From NCBI RefSeq assembly GCF_001696455.1, contig NZ_MAUJ01000007.1:124001-188000 (forward strand): a stretch of 64,000 nucleotides of DNA. Direction: 5' to 3'. The stretch is from Pseudoalteromonas luteoviolacea (lineage in GTDB: Bacteria; Pseudomonadota; Gammaproteobacteria; Enterobacterales; Alteromonadaceae). A program made the position numbers and the translations under genes. Positions 1 to 8,322 of the stretch are shown piece after piece; within the stretch, counting starts at the first letter, position 1, and every line of letters starts with the position of its first letter. Below the pieces are notes generated by a model. It saw only the letters and a program-made list of their open reading frames with translations. It made no database searches and was not told the origin of the DNA.

Positions 1-2
1 AT

Positions 3-2105
3 ACTATTGCCACCATAGCAACAGACAACCAAGGTGCCGTCAGCACTCAAAGTAAAGTGACGATTAGCGTTCAAGACGGTACGGTAAACACTCCACCTTC
101 AATTGAACTGACGTCACCAACCAATAACAGCCAATATACGCTTGGCGATACTGTCAGGATCCAAGCTGCTGCTACAGACGCAGATGGTACTGTCACTGGC
201 GCATCTGTATTCATTAATGATACACAAGTTGCGAGTTTTACAGATGGGATGATTGATTATAATTGGGTGAGTGATATCGCGGGTCAAATACAGGTTAAAG
301 TCACAGCAACAGATAACCAAGCGGCCAGTAGTAATGTGACCGCCCAGATTAAGGTCGCTTCACCAAGTCAAGGCGGATGTGCTGGCCTGAAATCTTATAA
401 AGCAGGCACAACTTATCAAAATGGTGAGCTGGTCAGTCACAACAATCGTAAGTACCGATGTGATGTTGGCGGCTGGTGTAGCTCTAATGCACAATGGGCA
501 TACGAACCTGGAAATGGCCAACATTGGCAAGATGCATGGACTGATTTAGGGATCTGCGCCATCGCACCAGCAATCACATTTAATACGCCCAGTGCCAATA
601 GCACAGTACTTCAAGGCCAAAGCACCGCCATTTCGGTTACGGCAACAGATGCAGACGGCACTATCTCTCAGCTTGATATTTTTGCAGATCAAACTCTTCT
701 TGCCAGCTTCAACACCGGCAGTGGCAATGCAAATTGGCAACCTACAGTGCTTGGAGCGGTCACATTATCAGCGAGTGCAACGGACAACGAAGGAAACGTC
801 ACAACAGAGCAAATCTTTGTAAACGTAACGGATAAGCCTGTGGTTGTTGACTTGGTCGAGCCACTATCCGGTGCACAGTACACGGTAGGCAGTACCATTA
901 AACTGTCAGCAGATGCGCAAGCGCTCACAGGGTCAATAGATAATGTCAGCTTCTACGCAAATGGCACCTTACTTGGTACTGATAATACAGCGCCTTACAC
1001 CTGGTCATACACCGCGGCAGCAACTGGCTCTCAAATCTTAACAGCTGTCGCTAAAGACAGTGCCGGTAACCAAGCAACCAGCGCCGGGGCAACCATCAGT
1101 GTCATTGATAAGCCAATTGGCAAGACGCATAAACTCATTGGGTACTGGCATAACTTTGTTAATCCAGCAGGCTGCCCTATTCCACTAGCAGAGATCTCGC
1201 CAGCTTGGGATATTATTGATATCGCGTTTGCTGAGAATGATCGTAATTCAGACGGTACAGTACACTTCAAGCCATTTGAAAAAGACATTCATTCAAACTG
1301 CCCACCAATTGACCCAGTGCAATTTAAAGCCGATATGAAAGCCCTACAGGCACAAGGAAAAGTGTTTGTACTGAGTCTCGGTGGTGCCGAAGGTACTATT
1401 ACTTTGAATACAGATGCTGATGAAGCAAACTTTGTCTCCAGCTTAACCAATATTATCCAAGAATGGGGTTTTGATGGGTTAGATATTGATCTAGAAAGTG
1501 GTTCAAACTTGCTCCATGGCTCTCAAATCCAAGCCCGTTTACCTCGTGCAATCAAGCAAATTGAACAAAATATGGGAGGGAACATGGTCCTAACTATGGC
1601 TCCGGAGCACCCTTATGTTCATGGTGGTATGATAGCTTATTCAGGTATCTGGGGCGCCTACATCCCTGTGATAGACGCACTGCGCGATACGCTAGATCTA
1701 CTTCACGTACAGTTATACAACAATGGCGGTTTGCCCAACCCTTATGAGCCTGGTAGTGCGCCAGAAGGCTCAGTCAATATGATGGTTGCCCATGCAAAGA
1801 TGCTCGTTGAAGGGTTTGATCTAGCCAATGGCACGCGCTTTGCGCCTCTTAGAGATGATCAAGTTGCTATTGGTCTACCTTCAGGGCCTAAATCTGCAAA
1901 TTCTGGGCAAGCACCCACAGCCAATATTATCGCGGCATTGGATTGCCTGACGAAAGGACTGAGTTGCGGCACAATTAAGCCAGCCTTCAACTATCCTAAA
2001 TTTGGGGGTGTGATGACTTGGTCGATTAATTGGGATAAATATGACGGCTATAACTTCTCAAAACCAATTGGCGACAAGCTGACACAGATGAACCAAGGTA
2101 ACTAA
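3..2105 (+). CDS. Secreted GH18 chitinase, 5'-truncated by window edge
   Basis: The frame is open from base 3 to the TAA at 2103-2105, so the N-terminus lies outside the window; the GTG at 57 is internal. About 700 residues are visible. In order they are: an Ig-like/PKD-type repeat, a CBM5/12-type chitin-binding module rich in Cys and Trp (about 370-555), two more Ig-like repeats, and a GH18 catalytic domain from about 1120 to the end. The catalytic DGxDxDxE motif is intact (DGLDIDLE, about 1473-1496, acid/base Glu at its end). GH18 enzymes hydrolyse chitin with substrate-assisted retention. The linkers and binding modules point to an extracellular enzyme, typical of marine chitin degraders. 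A hairpin terminator follows. Signal peptide not visible. Confidence 0.93.
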   Translation, partial: TIATIATDNQGAVSTQSKVTISVQDGTVNTPPSIELTSPTNNSQYTLGDTVRIQAAATDADGTVTGASVFINDTQVASFTDGMIDYNWVSDIAGQIQVKVTATDNQAASSNVTAQIKVASPSQGGCAGLKSYKAGTTYQNGELVSHNNRKYRCDVGGWCSSNAQWAYEPGNGQHWQDAWTDLGICAIAPAITFNTPSANSTVLQGQSTAISVTATDADGTISQLDIFADQTLLASFNTGSGNANWQPTVLGAVTLSASATDNEGNVTTEQIFVNVTDKPVVVDLVEPLSGAQYTVGSTIKLSADAQALTGSIDNVSFYANGTLLGTDNTAPYTWSYTAAATGSQILTAVAKDSAGNQATSAGATISVIDKPIGKTHKLIGYWHNFVNPAGCPIPLAEISPAWDIIDIAFAENDRNSDGTVHFKPFEKDIHSNCPPIDPVQFKADMKALQAQGKVFVLSLGGAEGTITLNTDADEANFVSSLTNIIQEWGFDGLDIDLESGSNLLHGSQIQARLPRAIKQIEQNMGGNMVLTMAPEHPYVHGGMIAYSGIWGAYIPVIDALRDTLDLLHVQLYNNGGLPNPYEPGSAPEGSVNMMVAHAKMLVEGFDLANGTRFAPLRDDQVAIGLPSGPKSANSGQAPTANIIAALDCLTKGLSCGTIKPAFNYPKFGGVMTWSINWDKYDGYNFSKPIGDKLTQMNQGN

Positions 2106-2125
2106 GGCTTAGATACCTGAGATTC

Positions 2126-2152
2126 AAAAAAGGCACCCTAAGGTGCCTTTTT
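2126..2152. terminator. Bidirectional terminator, chitinase / aroC
   Basis: Arms AAAAAAGGCACC (2126-2137) and GGTGCCTTTTT (2142-2152) pair around a 4-base loop. The A tract on one side and T tract on the other make it a rho-independent terminator for both convergent genes. Confidence 0.85.
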
Positions 2153-2153
2153 A

Positions 2154-3254
2154 CTATTTAGCTTGCCCAGGAATTGGGCCATGAGGCACATCGACATGTG
2201 GATTTTGTCCGCGCTGACGCAACAGGTGATCCATTAATGTAATCGCCATCATCGCCTCTGCAATTGGAATTGCACGGATCCCAACACAAGGGTCATGTCG
2301 CCCCTTAGTGATCATCTCAACAGGTTCATTTGACGTATTAATACTTTGACCAGGAACCGTAATGCTTGATGTTGGCTTGAGTGCAATTGATGCGATAATA
2401 TCTTGGCCAGTAGAAATACCAGCCAATACACCGCCAGCATGGTTACTCGTAAAGCCCTCTGGCGTCAGCTCATCTCGATGTTCTGAGCCCTTCTGCTCAA
2501 CCACATCAAAACCGTCGCCAATCTCAACACCTTTTACCGCATTGATACTCATAAGTGAATGCGCAATCTCGGCATCCAATCTATCAAATACAGGCTCTCC
2601 TAGACCAACAGGGACATTTTTCGCAACCACTTTAACTTTAGCGCCTACCGAGTCACCTAGCTTTTTTAAATCGCGCATGTATTCATCAAGCGCTTCGAGC
2701 TTGCTCTGATCTGGAAAGAAAAACGCATTGTTTTCTACTTCAGACCAATCAAATGACTCGGCTTTAATTGGGCCTAGCTGCGATAAACAAGCATGAATTT
2801 CAATGCCATGTACTTGCTTCAAATACTTCTTCGCGATACCACCTGCCGCAACGCGAATAGCAGTTTCACGCGCAGAAGAGCGACCACCACCACGGTAATC
2901 TCTATGGCCATACTTGTGCCAATACGTATAATCACCATGACCAGGACGAAACACGTCCATAATCTTACTGTAATCCTTCGAACGTTGATCTGTGTTCTCG
3001 ATTAATAGACCAATACTTGTACCTGTTGTCTTTCCCTCAAACACCCCTGACAAGATTTTAATTTCATCTCCTTCACGGCGCTGAGTTGTATAGCGACTTT
3101 GGCCTGGTTTTCGTCTGTCTAAATCAACTTGTAGGTCGGCCTCGGTTATTTCAAGTCCTGCGGGTACACCATCTACAACACCACCCAGTGCTGTGCCGTG
3201 GCTTTCCCCAAAGGTCGTCACTCGAAATATTTGGCCTATGCTATTGCCTGCCAT
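2154..3254 (-). CDS. aroC: Chorismate synthase
   Basis: The 366-residue protein matches the usual bacterial length (about 360). It starts MAGNSIGQIFRVTTFGESHG, the family's N-terminal signature, with GHGDYTYWHKYGHRDYRGGGRSS further on, which binds FMN and EPSP. It converts 5-enolpyruvylshikimate-3-phosphate to chorismate, the branch point for Phe, Tyr, Trp, folate and quinones; it needs reduced FMN. GAGG lies about 9 bases before the ATG. It is downstream of prmB on the same strand, as in E. coli; the 158-base gap holds two short hairpins. Chorismate feeds pheA and tyrA elsewhere in this window. Confidence 0.98.
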   Translation of the reverse strand: MAGNSIGQIFRVTTFGESHGTALGGVVDGVPAGLEITEADLQVDLDRRKPGQSRYTTQRREGDEIKILSGVFEGKTTGTSIGLLIENTDQRSKDYSKIMDVFRPGHGDYTYWHKYGHRDYRGGGRSSARETAIRVAAGGIAKKYLKQVHGIEIHACLSQLGPIKAESFDWSEVENNAFFFPDQSKLEALDEYMRDLKKLGDSVGAKVKVVAKNVPVGLGEPVFDRLDAEIAHSLMSINAVKGVEIGDGFDVVEQKGSEHRDELTPEGFTSNHAGGVLAGISTGQDIIASIALKPTSSITVPGQSINTSNEPVEMITKGRHDPCVGIRAIPIAEAMMAITLMDHLLRQRGQNPHVDVPHGPIPGQAK

Positions 3255-3300
3255 TAACTTTCCTCATTCCTCGTTACGGTTTTGACTCCAGAGAGTCAAT

Positions 3301-3348
3301 TTAGGCACGTTTGTGCCTAACTAACTAAAATAGGCCGATTACTGCCTA
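3301..3348. other. Two stem-loops in the prmB-aroC gap
   Basis: TTAGGCAC (3301-3308) pairs with GTGCCTAA (3313-3320), and TAGGC (3331-3335) with GCCTA (3344-3348). Neither has a clear T tract on the minus strand, so they may be mRNA processing or attenuation structures rather than terminators. Confidence 0.4.
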
Positions 3349-3412
3349 CTTGCTTTTGCCGTACAAAGCCAACTGCGGTGATAACGTTCACACAGGCAAA
3401 GCACAGCAAAAA

Positions 3413-4348
3413 TTAATCGTTAAAATAAGCAACCAGCTCCTGTTTGCTTATCATAAACACGCCAAGGCCGCCTTTTTCAAACTCAAGCCAAGTAAACGGC
3501 GCACCTGGGTACAATGCATCCATATGTACCATAGAATTACCCACCTCGACAAATAGAATACCAGTGTCAGTGAGGTGCTCCGCTGCATCTCTTAACAATA
3601 CGCGCGTAACATCTAAGCCATCATCACCTGACGCTAGTCCGAGCTCTGGCTCATGATGGAACTCATCAGGTAGATCAGCCATGTCTTCAGCATCCACGTA
3701 AGGCGGGTTAGCGACGATTAAATCGTACTTTTGACCTGGTACGCCACTAAAGACGTCTGACTGAATAGCAAATACACGTTCATCCATCATATGGTCGTGA
3801 ATATTCATTTCAGCGACTGCTAACGCATCAAACGAAATATCCACAGCATCAACTTGCGCATTTTCGAAGTGCTTAGCCAGTGCAATTGCAATACATGCCG
3901 AGCCTGTACACATATCAAGAATACGTGTTACTTCATTCGGTGATTCTACCCAAGGTTCAAATTGCTTGGTGATCAACTCAGCAAAAGGTGAACGGGGAAC
4001 CAATACACGCTCATCAACATAAAAGGGCATACCCGCAAACCAAGCCTGATTAGTTAAATATGGTACTGGGATACGTTGCTCGATGCGCAGTTTTATCACT
4101 TCAACTAAGCGCTTCTTCTCAGTGCCAGTGAGTCTTGATTGCATTAAATCTTTAGGCGCATCTACAGGCAAATTAAGCGTGGGTAAGAGTAAATTTACTG
4201 CTTCATCCCAAGGATTATCTGTACCATGGCCATAAAAAAGCCCATTGGCGACAAACTGACTTGTAGTCCAGCGCAACCAATCCTGCATGGTTACCAAATC
4301 TCGGTAAGCCTCTTCAGCGATTTCGTTAGTTATTGCTAATTCACTCAT
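3413..4348 (-). CDS. prmB: 50S ribosomal protein L3 glutamine N5-methyltransferase
   Basis: This 311-residue SAM-dependent methyltransferase methylates a glutamine of ribosomal protein L3. The N-terminal helical domain is followed by a Rossmann fold with the SAM motif around DMCTGSACIAIALAKHF and the catalytic NPPY motif (VANPPYVD), which binds the target glutamine. Length agrees with E. coli PrmB (310). The ATG at 4348 is preferred because it follows a GTGAG Shine-Dalgarno-like stretch; an in-frame GTG at 4360 would add four residues. It precedes aroC and is divergent from smrB, the standard gammaproteobacterial arrangement. Confidence 0.96.
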   Translation of the reverse strand: MSELAITNEIAEEAYRDLVTMQDWLRWTTSQFVANGLFYGHGTDNPWDEAVNLLLPTLNLPVDAPKDLMQSRLTGTEKKRLVEVIKLRIEQRIPVPYLTNQAWFAGMPFYVDERVLVPRSPFAELITKQFEPWVESPNEVTRILDMCTGSACIAIALAKHFENAQVDAVDISFDALAVAEMNIHDHMMDERVFAIQSDVFSGVPGQKYDLIVANPPYVDAEDMADLPDEFHHEPELGLASGDDGLDVTRVLLRDAAEHLTDTGILFVEVGNSMVHMDALYPGAPFTWLEFEKGGLGVFMISKQELVAYFND

Positions 4349-4458
4349 GATTATTCTCACACTTTGTAGATAGCCGCATTGTAGCGGTTTTTAAGCTAGG
4401 TTTTTATGCTTTTTTTATTTAAAATGCACGAATGACTAGAGATTATCCTGAAGTAACT

Positions 4459-4986
4459 ATGGCCTCTGACGACTTTGACCTGTTTCGCGAAGCAATTTCC
4501 GGCACACAACAACTCAAGCAAGATACTGTTGTTCATGAACGTAAAGCAACACGCTTTAAAGGTGAGGTGATCGCAGAACAAAAAAAACAACATCAAGCAG
4601 AATTCTATTTCTCAGATGAGTATGTGCCAGACATAGATACCAATGGAACCATTAACTATGTTCGTCCTGGCGCAGATAAATATCTTGCAAAACAATTGAG
4701 ACGTGGTGATTACGCACCAGAACTCATTTTAGATATGCACGGTATGAATAAAGAAACGGCAAAAGATGAACTTGCAGCTTTAATACATGCCTGTAAAAAA
4801 CAACATATCAGCTGCGCCTGTATTGTCCACGGTATTGGTGAACGAATTTTAAAACATAAAGTTCCGCATTATCTGGTGCAGCACCCCGATATTCTAGCCA
4901 TGCACCAAGCACCGCTAGAATATGGAGGAAAAGGCGCAATCTTGATCCTAGTCGACCTCCCCCAAAACTTAGAGTTTCGCAGGTAG
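4459..4986 (+). CDS. smrB: Smr-domain ribosome rescue endonuclease SmrB
   Basis: The protein has about 175 residues (184 if the upstream ATG at 4432 is used). The N-terminal part (DLFREAISG, KQDTVVH) and the C-terminal Smr domain with LDMHGM and HGIGE motifs match E. coli SmrB closely. SmrB cuts mRNA at collided ribosomes to start rescue. I prefer ATG 4459 because GAAG sits six bases upstream and the product then starts like its relatives; 4432 has no visible ribosome binding site. It is divergent from prmB. A second Smr protein (smrA) lies at 60454. Confidence 0.9.
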   Translation: MASDDFDLFREAISGTQQLKQDTVVHERKATRFKGEVIAEQKKQHQAEFYFSDEYVPDIDTNGTINYVRPGADKYLAKQLRRGDYAPELILDMHGMNKETAKDELAALIHACKKQHISCACIVHGIGERILKHKVPHYLVQHPDILAMHQAPLEYGGKGAILILVDLPQNLEFRR

Positions 4987-5177
4987 AAGTTAACATCAGT
5001 TAACTTCCTAACTCTCCTAATCACACGAAACTAGCCTATTGTTTACAAATACGCTATATTAGCTTTGAACCATATACAGCTAATCTCATACTCTTGTATG
5101 TGTGCCTTATTGCCCTGATACCGCAGTGAGAGTCAGCTGACATTACCATTTATTCTGTTTTTATCCTCAGGTTAAAC

Positions 5178-5978
5178 ATGAACGACTTACTCAGCACAGA
5201 TCTGACGATATTACTCGTCGAGCCTTCGGTGACCCAACGTAAAATCATCGCAAACGAACTTAAAGAAGAAGGTGTGCAACAGATTGATTTCGCAGAATCA
5301 GTCAGTACGGCCATTGAATCGTTAAACTCACATATCCCAGATCTCATTATCTGCACACTCTATTTACCGGATGGTGACGCGCTTTCTTTACTTGACCACG
5401 TACATGCAAACTATAGCGACCATCAATTACCGTTTATGTTGGTATCTAGTGAGACTCGCCGACAACAGCTTGAAGCCTATAAACAGTCTGGTGTGGTTGC
5501 TATTCTTCCCAAGCCATTCACAAAAGAGCATTTGGGTAAAGCGATTAACGCCACGTTAGATTTATTGTCTCCGCAAGAACTAGAGCTAGATTTATATGAT
5601 ATTCAGGACTTAAGGATCTTAGTCGTAGACGACTCAACGCTTGCACGTAATCATATCCAACGTGTTTTACGAAATCTTGGAGCAACACGTATCTCCGAAG
5701 CTGAAAATGGTGCGCAAGCCCTCGATGTTTTGCAAGAAAGTATGTTTGACCTCATAGTCACTGATTACAATATGCCGGAAGTCAATGGCCAAGAGCTTAC
5801 GGAGGCTATCCGCCGCTCTGATGAACACGCACATGTGCCAGTACTCATGGTCACATCTGAGGCAAATGAAACGCACTTAGCGAATGTTGCTCAGTCAGGT
5901 GTCAATGCAATGTGTGATAAACCATTTGAGCCAAATATCGTCAAACAATTAATCTATCAAATGCTTGAGCAAAATTAA
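5178..5978 (+). CDS. Tandem two-receiver response regulator, first receiver degenerate
   Basis: The protein is 266 residues with two CheY-like receiver domains and no output domain. The second (about 146-264) is complete: Asp151/Asp152, phosphoacceptor Asp196 in TDYNMP, Thr226 and Lys248. The first (about 10-128) has Glu-Pro in place of the acidic pair and Thr60 at the phosphoacceptor position, but keeps the Ser/Thr and the Lys of PKPF. The first domain therefore probably cannot be phosphorylated and may serve for dimerisation or partner binding. The gene is alone, with 190 bases to smrB and no adjacent kinase, so its partner is unknown. Confidence 0.85.
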   Translation: MNDLLSTDLTILLVEPSVTQRKIIANELKEEGVQQIDFAESVSTAIESLNSHIPDLIICTLYLPDGDALSLLDHVHANYSDHQLPFMLVSSETRRQQLEAYKQSGVVAILPKPFTKEHLGKAINATLDLLSPQELELDLYDIQDLRILVVDDSTLARNHIQRVLRNLGATRISEAENGAQALDVLQESMFDLIVTDYNMPEVNGQELTEAIRRSDEHAHVPVLMVTSEANETHLANVAQSGVNAMCDKPFEPNIVKQLIYQMLEQN

Positions 5979-6007
5979 CTAAATAGTAGTTAAAAAAGTC
6001 ATTCCAA

Positions 6008-6040
6008 CTGGTTAAATTCGCCACACCCGTTTTTAACCAG
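6008..6040. repeat. 9-bp inverted repeat, possible activator site
   Basis: CTGGTTAAA (6008-6016) and TTTAACCAG (6032-6040) form a perfect inverted repeat with a 15-base spacer. It lies about 57-90 bases upstream of a sigma54-like promoter, the usual place for an enhancer-binding-protein site. It could instead be a weak terminator after the response regulator. Confidence 0.4.
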
Positions 6041-6096
6041 CCTCCTCACAAAAATAAAAACTCATATTTTTCAAACGCTTAAAATTATTTTTTGAA

Positions 6097-6113
6097 TTGG
6101 CACAACCTTTGTA
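6097..6113 (+). promoter_or_regulatory. Sigma54-like -24/-12 promoter
   Basis: TTGGCACAACCTTTGTA fits the sigma54 consensus (YTGGCACR-N4-TTGCW) in the -24 block and in the GG-to-GC spacing. The one notable departure is GT instead of GC at -12. The predicted start is near 6124, 28 bases before the ATG of the small-protein operon. Confidence 0.45.
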
Positions 6114-6151
6114 ATAGTTATTACGACTAAACAAACAAAGGAAGCAAGACA

Positions 6152-6397
6152 ATGAACGTATTCACAAAACTAATGACAGTAAGCCTTTTAGCTGGCGCTT
6201 CAGTGACTGCTAATGCAAGTACCGTAAGTAATGAATTACTGGATGAGATTCAAAGTCGTGTTAGTGAAAACATTCAAACAAGTATCGTTGAGTTAAAAAT
6301 CAATACGAAAAAAGCCCTTGTAGATAGTTTCATTCGTATTAGTGACAATGCCGAAGCAACTCAAACTGACTCTGATGAAGTCAAAAAGGAAAACTAA
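6152..6397 (+). CDS. Small exported protein of unknown function (81 aa)
   Basis: The product begins with a clear Sec signal peptide (MNVFTKLMTVSLLAGASVTANA, cleavage likely after ANA), leaving about 58 mature residues. The mature part is charged, probably helical, and ends in an acidic tail. I do not recognise a family. GGAAGC lies about nine bases before the ATG. A 40-aa membrane protein starts two bases after the stop, so the two are almost certainly co-transcribed. A sigma54-like promoter and an inverted repeat lie upstream, suggesting activator-controlled, perhaps stress-induced, expression (inference). Confidence 0.7.
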   Translation: MNVFTKLMTVSLLAGASVTANASTVSNELLDEIQSRVSENIQTSIVELKINTKKALVDSFIRISDNAEATQTDSDEVKKEN

Positions 6398-6398
6398 T

Positions 6399-6521
6399 AT
6401 GTTTAGCGAAGTAACCTTAATAAGCTTGTTAGCAATACCAGTTATCAGTTTGCTGCTGGCGTATTTCTCAATCGAAACGGTTAAAGTGATCAGTCAAAAA
6501 TGGTTTATGGGTCGGGTATGA
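6399..6521 (+). CDS. Single-span small membrane protein (40 aa)
   Basis: This 40-codon frame starts at ATG 6399 and stops at TGA 6519-6521. It follows AAGGA at a normal distance and begins one base after the preceding stop codon. Residues 4-23 (EVTLISLLAIPVISLLLAYF) form one hydrophobic helix followed by a short basic tail ending WFMGRV. No family is recognised. The tight coupling to the exported 81-aa protein suggests a shared envelope role. Coding status rests on the ribosome binding site, coupling and helix only. Confidence 0.6.
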   Translation: MFSEVTLISLLAIPVISLLLAYFSIETVKVISQKWFMGRV

Positions 6522-6545
6522 TAAAGCGCAGGATGCTGAAAGTAA

Positions 6546-6568
6546 AAAACCCGCTAAAAGCGGGTTTT
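6546..6568. terminator. Bidirectional terminator
   Basis: AAAACCCGCT (6546-6555) pairs with AGCGGGTTTT (6559-6568) around AAA. It ends the small-protein operon on + and the peroxiredoxin gene on -. Confidence 0.85.
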
Positions 6569-6588
6569 AAAACGGTGGCAAATTCAGC

Positions 6589-7194
6589 TTATAGCTGGCC
6601 TTCGTTTTCAGATAGGAACTTAGCAACACCTTCTGGGCTTGCGTCCATACCTGATTTACCTTCAGTCCAACCAGCTGGACACACTTCACCGTGCTCTTCA
6701 TGGAACGCTAGTGCGTCAACCATGCGAAGCATTTCATCGATGTTACGACCTAGAGGAAGATCGTTAACTACTTGGTGACGTACGTTACCTTCTGAATCGA
6801 TTAGGAATGAACCACGGAAAGCAACACCTGCTTCTGGGTGCTCAACGTCGTATGCTTGACAAATTTCGTGCTTAACGTCAGCAACTAGATCATATTTAAC
6901 TGGACCGATACCGCCTTCGTTTACTGGCGTGTTACGCCATGCGTTGTGTGAAAACTGAGAGTCGATAGAAACACCGATTACTTCAACACCACGCTTTTGG
7001 AATTCTTCATAACGCTTGTCAAAAGCGATTAGCTCTGAAGGACAAACAAAAGTGAAGTCTAGTGGGTAAAAGAATACAACTGCTTTTTTACCTTTAATAC
7101 GCTCATGTAGATTGTAGCTGTCTACGATTTCACCATTACCAAGTACTGCTGCTGCTGTAAAGTCAGGAGCCTGACGGCCAACTAATACACCCAT
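6589..7194 (-). CDS. Typical 2-Cys peroxiredoxin (AhpC/Prx1 family)
   Basis: The 201-residue protein reduces hydrogen peroxide and organic peroxides. The peroxidatic Cys51 is in FTFVCPSE and the resolving Cys172 in GEVCPAGW, both in the usual context for a typical 2-Cys enzyme. The start is ATG 7194 (MGVLVGRQAPDF) after GGAG; earlier in-frame codons have no family match. It stands alone, with no ahpF or oxyR beside it, so the reductant is not given by context (probably a thioredoxin). A hairpin terminator follows. Confidence in the enzyme class is high; the exact subfamily name is less certain. Confidence 0.95.
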   Translation of the reverse strand: MGVLVGRQAPDFTAAAVLGNGEIVDSYNLHERIKGKKAVVFFYPLDFTFVCPSELIAFDKRYEEFQKRGVEVIGVSIDSQFSHNAWRNTPVNEGGIGPVKYDLVADVKHEICQAYDVEHPEAGVAFRGSFLIDSEGNVRHQVVNDLPLGRNIDEMLRMVDALAFHEEHGEVCPAGWTEGKSGMDASPEGVAKFLSENEGQL

Positions 7195-7390
7195 TGTTTT
7201 CTCCAAATAGTTAGGTTTAGTTCCAATATACAAATCGTTTTGTAATTTGATTCTAATTATTGAGGCGCTGTTTGCGAAAAACAACCCCTTGAAAAAATTT
7301 GCCTAATTTTATTCAGCTCTTACCCAAAATAACAATCGAATTATCCGATAGGTACAATCTATAAATTCGATGGCACTGGGTTTTAGATAC

Positions 7391-7411
7391 AAAAAAAGCC
7401 CCTTTTGGAGC
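7391..7411 (-). terminator. Terminator of fadR
   Basis: On the minus strand AGCTCC pairs with GGGGCT (one G-U) around AAAA and is followed by a run of seven T. Confidence 0.75.
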
Positions 7412-7426
7412 TTTTTCGTGCGATGG

Positions 7427-8140
7427 TTAATCCATAATGCCATCTGGCATATCCGTGCGAATATGCTGCCATAGCTCACCGGATTGATGCCCATATTTAC
7501 GAATAAGAGAAATGGCTCTGTCATGATCCCCTTGCTCGGCCAACTCAGTTAAATCACGATAAAACTCTCTCGTAATTTTTCTGATTTTAGGTTCAGAGAA
7601 ATAATGACAACCAATTTTTGAATACAGGCCTCTGAAGCCATTTAAAATTAAAACATAAATTTTGTTGCCACCAGCAATAGCCAGTTGATGATGCACTTGA
7701 TAATCATAATCTGCAAATGCCTCAGCGGTATCTGGTAATTCACTGTACTGAGCAAGAATTTCAACCACTTTTGCGCCGTTGAGCTTAATAGCTGCACGCG
7801 TATAAATCGCGCTGATATTTGTTCTGGCTGAAAGCAGTTGATCTGTAAGTTCAGGCACTTTGTCTTCATCTAGGCGAGCCAACGCTTCCAAGATATTCAG
7901 ACCTGAAGTCTCCCAAAAATTATTTACACGGGTTGGCTTACCATGTTGAATAGTCAACCAGCCATCACGTGCCAAACGTTGAAGTACTTCCCTTAAAGTT
8001 GTTCTAGTCACTCCGATTAATTCTGATAGTTCACGTTCAGCAGGCAAAATAGAGCCCGGTGGAAACTCACCATTCCAAATCGATTCAACTATGTATTCCT
8101 CAGCAAAACCTGCTGGGCTCTTGGCTTTAAAAATTCTCAT
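7427..8140 (-). CDS. fadR: Fatty acid metabolism regulator FadR
   Basis: The 237-residue GntR-family regulator is nearly identical to E. coli FadR (239) over the N-terminal winged helix: SPAGFAEEYI, PPGSILPAERELSELIGVTR and TTLREVLQRLARDGWLTIQ. A helical acyl-CoA-binding FCD-type domain follows from about residue 80. FadR represses beta-oxidation genes and activates fabA/fabB; long-chain acyl-CoA releases it from DNA. A 52-codon frame starts 182 bases upstream. In E. coli fadR is divergent from nhaB-dsbB; here dsbB is present but nhaB is not. I could not identify a FadR operator in the upstream gap. Confidence 0.97.
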   Translation of the reverse strand: MRIFKAKSPAGFAEEYIVESIWNGEFPPGSILPAERELSELIGVTRTTLREVLQRLARDGWLTIQHGKPTRVNNFWETSGLNILEALARLDEDKVPELTDQLLSARTNISAIYTRAAIKLNGAKVVEILAQYSELPDTAEAFADYDYQVHHQLAIAGGNKIYVLILNGFRGLYSKIGCHYFSEPKIRKITREFYRDLTELAEQGDHDRAISLIRKYGHQSGELWQHIRTDMPDGIMD

Positions 8141-8163
8141 TTAGCACCACTTAATATTACAAC

Positions 8164-8322
8164 TTAAGGCGTTGTATTCATGAAGCACATTGCTTTAGCT
8201 AGCAGGCGATCCACGACAATGCAACTCGTTAATCCACTGATTGTACCAGATGGCTGCAAAGTAACAAGCGTAACTGCAAATTGATAAGCAGTAATACCAT
8301 TCTGATCAACAATAGACATCAT
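8164..8322 (-). CDS. Possible 52-aa small protein upstream of fadR
   Basis: An open frame from ATG 8322 to TAA 8164-8166 lies 23 bases upstream of fadR on the same strand. A GAGG stretch sits five bases before the ATG. The product (starts MMSIVDQNGITAYQF) has no signal peptide or recognised domain. It could be a true small gene or leader co-transcribed with fadR, or a chance frame. Comparison with related genomes decides. Confidence 0.35.
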   Translation of the reverse strand: MMSIVDQNGITAYQFAVTLVTLQPSGTISGLTSCIVVDRLLAKAMCFMNTTP

